The position numbers and the translations under genes were made by a program. A DNA stretch of 64,000 bases, taken from positions 682,001 through 746,000 of the forward strand of contig NZ_JAPEPW010000002.1 of NCBI RefSeq assembly GCF_026339955.1. The letters are read 5' to 3'. The DNA is from Streptomyces sp. NBC_01549. Lineage in GTDB: Bacteria > Actinomycetota > Actinomycetes > Streptomycetales > Streptomycetaceae. The notes beneath the pieces were generated by a model. The model did no database searches, was not told the origin of the DNA, and worked only from the letters and a program-made list of their open reading frames with translations. Positions 60,482-64,000 of the stretch are shown piece by piece. Numbering within the stretch: the stretch's first letter is position 1; every line of letters starts with the position of its first letter.

Positions 60482-60881
60482 GGGAGAGAGCCGGCTGCCG
60501 CGCCGCGCCGACGAGGTCGCGGAGGCCGCCGCACGCGCGTTCCGGCTGCTGCCCGCCGCCCCGCGCGACCTGGACCCGCCGGTCGGCAAGGGCTCGCGTT
60601 CCCCGGCCCGGCGGATCAGCTCCGACCGCGACACCGTCGAACGGGACCTCATGAGGCTCGTCCTCACTCTCGTGGAACTGCTGCGCCAGCTCATGGAACG
60701 ACAGGCCCTGCACCGCGTCGACCACGGAGACCTCACCGACGAACAGGAAGAACGCCTGGGAGCGACCCTCATGCTCCTCCACGACCGCATGAGCGACCTG
60801 TGCGCCCAGTACGGACTGACCATGGATGACCTCAACCTCGACCTCGGGCCGCTGGGCACACTGCTGCCACCCTCTGACTGA
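60471..60881 (+). CDS. gvpK: Gas vesicle protein GvpK
   Basis: Product of 136 aa from ATG 60471 (MATEGESRLPRRADEVAEAA). The GvpK domain RRISSDRDTVERDLMRLVLT, LVELLRQLMERQALHRVDHG, DLTDEQEERLGATLMLLHDR is complete and ends YGLTMDDLNLDLGPLGTLLP. It is the last gene of the operon. The 60882-61257 stretch that follows holds no gene. Confidence 0.93.
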   Translation: MATEGESRLPRRADEVAEAAARAFRLLPAAPRDLDPPVGKGSRSPARRISSDRDTVERDLMRLVLTLVELLRQLMERQALHRVDHGDLTDEQEERLGATLMLLHDRMSDLCAQYGLTMDDLNLDLGPLGTLLPPSD

Positions 60882-61257
60882 ATCCCCGGCAACGCGGCAG
60901 CACCGAGATCGAGTGCCCTCGGCTCAGCCGCGAAGAAGAGCGGCCATGCGAGACGTTCTGGATCACGCGTACTCCGTACGCATGGATTTCCGGTCGAAAG
61001 AACCGCCATTGCCGCCGAGCCGGGGCCCAATTTCGACGGCGATTGCTGAGTACTTGAGATGTACAGGGCCGCCTCCTGACGACAGGGCGATTCCAGACGT
61101 GTCACACCTCTCGTCCGCGGGCCGCCTCGATGGCAGTGCACGGAGTAACGGAGTATAAGGATGGCGCGCGTAGCGGTCATAGCGTTCACGTCGAGGACTC
61201 TGAGGGACGTTGATGGGCGGGCGCAGTTGCTGTGGCTGCTGCGCTTGGTTGCTGTAC

Positions 61258-63011
61258 GGCTTGACCTCATGTATTCAGCTATGAAAGTGATCTGACGTCC
61301 CGGCAGAAGAAGGGTGCCTCCCACCTGCGATGATCTGACTGCTGAGATCAAGAACGTCGCGGAGAAGAGGCACCCAACAGGTGCAGGTTACCGAATGGGA
61401 TCACCGGCTTGCCGTGCGGGCCGACGGCAAGAACCTGATCGGCCACGCGGGCGTGGTGCTGCTGCGGAAGGTCGCCGACCGCGTCGGCCTGGCCGCCGCG
61501 CTGAGTGCGGCGTTGCCGAAGGGCACCGGGCCGGGCTGGCGGGACCGGGGCATGGCGCTGGTCCAGCTGGCCTGTGCGATCGTGCTCGGCGCGACGAACG
61601 TCCTGGAGGCCGAGCAACTCCAGTACCACTGGCGTGCGGTGTTCCCGCGCCCGGTTTCGGACAGCACCCTGCGCCGCGCCCTGGCCGCGATCGACGCCCC
61701 GGTCGCGGCCAGGGTGGAACGCGCCCGTGCCGCGATACGCCGCGTGGTGTGGACGCTGCTCGCCCTGCGGCCCGGCGGTTTCCCCTGGATCTCGGTGTGC
61801 GGCCGGGAGCTGACCGGCTGGTACGTCCTGGACCTGGATGCGACCATCGTGACCTGCACCAGCCGCAAGGAAGGCGCGGCGGGCACCTTCAAGGGGACCT
61901 TCGGTCACATGCCGCTGGGGGCGTGGGTGGCCAACACCCGTGAGTGCGTCGCCATGCTGCTGCGGCCCGGCAACGCGCCACCGAACGATGTCGCCGACCA
62001 CAAGAGCGTCCTGGCCTCGGCGTTTCGGCAGCTCCCGCTCCCGCTGTGGTCGAAGCTGCTGGTGCGGATCGACGGCGCGGCCTTCAGCCACGAGGTCCTG
62101 GACCATCTCCAGAGTCTGACCACCAGCCGGCGCCGGGTGCGCTGGGTGACCGGCTGGGCCATCAACGCCACGGACGAGCGGGCCATCGCGCTGCTGCCCG
62201 AGAACGTGTGGACGGCCGCACTGCGGCAGGACGGCCAACTCCACGAGATCAAGGGACCCGATGGGGAATGGGTGTCCTACCAGGTCGCCGAGCTGACCGG
62301 GGTCCGTGACCTGACCGGCTGGCCGGCCGGGATGCGGCTGATCGTGCGCCGGGTCAAGCCCTCGCGGCGGGATACGAAGAAGCTGACCGCGTTCGAGAAG
62401 CGCACCGGCTGGCGCTACCAGATCGTCGCCACGAACATCCCCGCCCGCCAAGGGCTCTCCGGGGCCCCGGGCTCCGGGCAGGTGTGGTTCGTCGACGCCC
62501 TCTACCGTGATCACGCCGAGGTCGAGGACCGTGTCAAAGCGATCAAGCGGGTCGGCCTCGGGCTGCTGCCCTCGAAGTCCTGGCAGCTCAACATGGCCTG
62601 GGTGCTGGCCGCCACGCTCGCCGCCGACCTCGACGCCTGGACCCGGCTCCTCCTCCTGCACGACGAGCCCGCACTCGCCGCCGCCGAACCGGAGACGATC
62701 CGCAGGAAGCTGTACCACCTGCCCGCCCGGCTCACCTCCCACGCCCGCCGGCGCACCCTGCACCTCGACCGCACCTGGCCCTGGGGGGCAGCGTTCGCCA
62801 CCGCCTGGCAGCGCGCTCACCAGCTTCCGGCCCTCACCTGACGGCCGGCCACCACCCGACAACAACGAGAGGACCGCACCACCCTCGGGCCCGTGGAACC
62901 CGACGCCCCGCAGCGTCACGCGACGGCCAGTCCCGACACGGCACGGGACATATCAGGCAGTCAGCCGCTCACACTGCCGCCGCCAGCCCTCGGAAGAATC
63001 GAGGTTGAGCC
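61258..63011 (+). mobile_element. IS1380-family insertion sequence (ends tentative)
   Basis: The element is about 1.75 kb around an intact IS1380-type transposase. The proposed ends are GGCTTGACCTC (61258-61268) and its imperfect inverted match GAGGTTGAGCC (63001-63011), 9 of 11 bases matching. No convincing target duplication is visible. Upstream of the transposase an inverted pair GGGTGCCTC / GAGGCACCC (about 61310 and 61366) can form a hairpin just before the start, typical of elements that block read-in transcription. Confidence 0.6.
61381..62841 (+). CDS. IS1380-family transposase, intact
   Basis: Product of 486 aa from GTG 61381 (VQVTEWDHRLAVRADGKNLI). It shows the IS1380 pattern ALVQLACAIVLGATNVLEAE, the first catalytic Asp in LDLDATIVTCTSRKEGAAGTF, the second in LLVRIDGAAFSHEVLDHL, and the C-terminal YRDHAEVEDRVKAIKRVGLG, LLPSKSWQLNMAWVLAATLA. 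Full length without frameshift, so it may be active. It lies between the gas-vesicle operon and a CsbD-like gene. Confidence 0.93.
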   Translation: MQVTEWDHRLAVRADGKNLIGHAGVVLLRKVADRVGLAAALSAALPKGTGPGWRDRGMALVQLACAIVLGATNVLEAEQLQYHWRAVFPRPVSDSTLRRALAAIDAPVAARVERARAAIRRVVWTLLALRPGGFPWISVCGRELTGWYVLDLDATIVTCTSRKEGAAGTFKGTFGHMPLGAWVANTRECVAMLLRPGNAPPNDVADHKSVLASAFRQLPLPLWSKLLVRIDGAAFSHEVLDHLQSLTTSRRRVRWVTGWAINATDERAIALLPENVWTAALRQDGQLHEIKGPDGEWVSYQVAELTGVRDLTGWPAGMRLIVRRVKPSRRDTKKLTAFEKRTGWRYQIVATNIPARQGLSGAPGSGQVWFVDALYRDHAEVEDRVKAIKRVGLGLLPSKSWQLNMAWVLAATLAADLDAWTRLLLLHDEPALAAAEPETIRRKLYHLPARLTSHARRRTLHLDRTWPWGAAFATAWQRAHQLPALT

Positions 63012-63123
63012 CCACGGCGCGCACGGACGAAGTTCTCGCGACTGGCCAGGAGCTACGGATCGCCTGCTCAGGGTTTTACCCCTGTCTCAAGGGCACTCGG
63101 TCAGTGAACGCGGAGGTACTGAG

Positions 63124-63297
63124 ATGAGTGCTGGAGAGAAAGTCAGGGCAAAGGCCGAACAGGTTGTCGGAAAGACCGTGCGAAAGGCGGCCCACGCGGC
63201 GCACAAGGATGTCCTCGCAGCAAAGGGCGCCGCTCTCGAAGCGCGGGGCATGATGCGGAGCGCGAAAGAAAGGACCAAGGACTCCTTCAAGCACTGA
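63124..63297 (+). CDS. CsbD-like small stress protein
   Basis: Product of 57 aa from ATG 63124, with CGGAGG at good spacing. MSAGEKVRAKAEQVVGKTVR, KAAHAAHKDVLAAKGAALEA, RGMMRSAKERTKDSFKH: the N-terminal AEQVVGK and C-terminal AKERTKDSFKH match the CsbD pattern, although the middle lacks the usual Gly-Arg segment. The insertion element separates it from the gas-vesicle operon. Confidence 0.75.
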   Translation: MSAGEKVRAKAEQVVGKTVRKAAHAAHKDVLAAKGAALEARGMMRSAKERTKDSFKH

Positions 63298-63527
63298 CAA
63301 TGTCATGACATTGATTCGCCGTGGTCGCCTGGCTCTGAACCGTTGTTAACCTCGATATTTCGTGACGGCTTGCTGGTTCATCTGGTGGGCCGTTTCGGCT
63401 TGTTGGGTGGGGTGCGGGCAGGCTGGTGGGCCGGCTGTCGCGTCGGGTGGGCGCCGGGTTCCACGGCTCCGGCGTGCGGGTTTTGATCGTAGGGGTGGGT
63501 TGTTGTTGCTGGTCGGCCGGGATTCGG

Positions 63528-64000
63528 GTGCCCTACGACTCCGCAGCAACCCGCGCAAAGATCCTCGTGGCGGCAATCGAGGAGTTCAGCACCTACGGCT
63601 TCGCCGGTGCTCGCATCGAGCGCATTGCCGAGGCCGCGGGCGCCAACAAGCGGTCCATTTACGCGTACTACACCAACAAAGAGCTCTTGTTCGCCGCCGC
63701 CCTGCACAAGGTCATCAGCGAACTGAACGATGCGGTGCCGCTCACCGAGGACGACTTGCCGGGATATGCGAGCCGCATGTTCGACTACTTGACTCAACGC
63801 CCTGCCGCGCTGCGCATGCATCTGTGGCGCCAGATGGAACGGCCTGAGCTGGGCCCCGGCGCGGCGGACGTCTACAGCGAGAAGATGGCCCGTATGACCG
63901 CGGACTCGGCCGCCGGGCAGCTGCTGTCGACAGACCTGCTCGTCCTCATCACCGGGCACACGCAGAGTTGGGTTCTCGCGCCGCGGGATCTCCTCACGGC
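63528..64000 (+). CDS. TetR-family transcriptional regulator, 3' truncated by window
   Basis: The frame starts at GTG 63528 (VPYDSAATRAKILVAAIEEF) and is open to the window end, giving about 157 residues. The TetR HTH is complete: FSTYGFAGARIERIAEAAGA, NKRSIYAYYTNKELLFAAAL. The ligand-binding domain then begins (DLPGYASRMFDYLTQRPAAL). The target genes lie beyond the window. No operator is evident in 63298-63527. Confidence 0.88.
   Translation, partial: MPYDSAATRAKILVAAIEEFSTYGFAGARIERIAEAAGANKRSIYAYYTNKELLFAAALHKVISELNDAVPLTEDDLPGYASRMFDYLTQRPAALRMHLWRQMERPELGPGAADVYSEKMARMTADSAAGQLLSTDLLVLITGHTQSWVLAPRDLLT

Noticed and set aside
1..64000. CRISPR arrays, rRNA genes, intact tRNA genes, prophage modules
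   Set aside because: None was seen; no regularly spaced repeats, rRNA signatures, complete cloverleafs or phage structural genes were found by eye.

Overview
The window is high-GC actinobacterial DNA and almost certainly Streptomyces. Third codon positions are nearly all G or C, GTG starts are common, RBSs are AGGAG-like, and it carries a gas-vesicle cluster of the Streptomyces type, GH95/GH27/GH36 glycosidases, an IS1380-family element and a dense set of kinases and phosphatases. Many truncated and frameshifted genes suggest a chromosome arm.

Layout. 1-14.6 kb is a plant-polysaccharide locus. On the minus strand a sugar ABC importer (binding protein and two permeases) is followed by secreted GH27, GH95 and SGNH enzymes; a ROK regulator lies upstream and a cytosolic GH36 alpha-galactosidase is divergent. 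The secreted enzymes release sugars, the importer takes them up and GH36 finishes hydrolysis; no ATPase is encoded here. 14.6-21 kb holds a DeoR regulator, a decayed methyltransferase-NUDIX-PCMT gene with an internal micro-inversion, a VOC protein, a CsbD protein, a MITE-like element and a squalene/phytoene synthase-like gene. 21-25.3 kb pairs a Thr/Pro-rich Ser/Thr kinase with an FHA-FAD oxidoreductase. 25.5-33.1 kb is a second sugar locus: phosphomannose isomerase, ROK kinase and glycosidase fossils, a PfkB kinase, a ribose/fructose-type ABC operon and a LacI regulator with matching palindromic operators.

33-50 kb is an eroded zone with peptide-ABC, IS701, ISAzo13, acyltransferase, MarR/GbsR and APC-transporter fossils. 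Among these sit intact genes: a 32-aa aromatic-rich peptide ORF next to a cytochrome P450 (a possible RiPP pair), a GT39-like membrane enzyme, a second kinase, a SpoIIE phosphatase and a PP2C phosphatase.

50-54.7 kb is an envelope-stress module: an ECF sigma factor, a zinc-finger anti-sigma-like protein fused to an Asp23-like domain, several Asp23/Gls24 proteins, DUF6286 and AmaP membrane proteins and a CsbD protein. 54.9-60.9 kb is a gas-vesicle cluster (gvpO-A-F-G-J-L-S-K, with two divergent accessory genes). An intact IS1380-type element, a CsbD-like gene and the start of a TetR regulator end the window.
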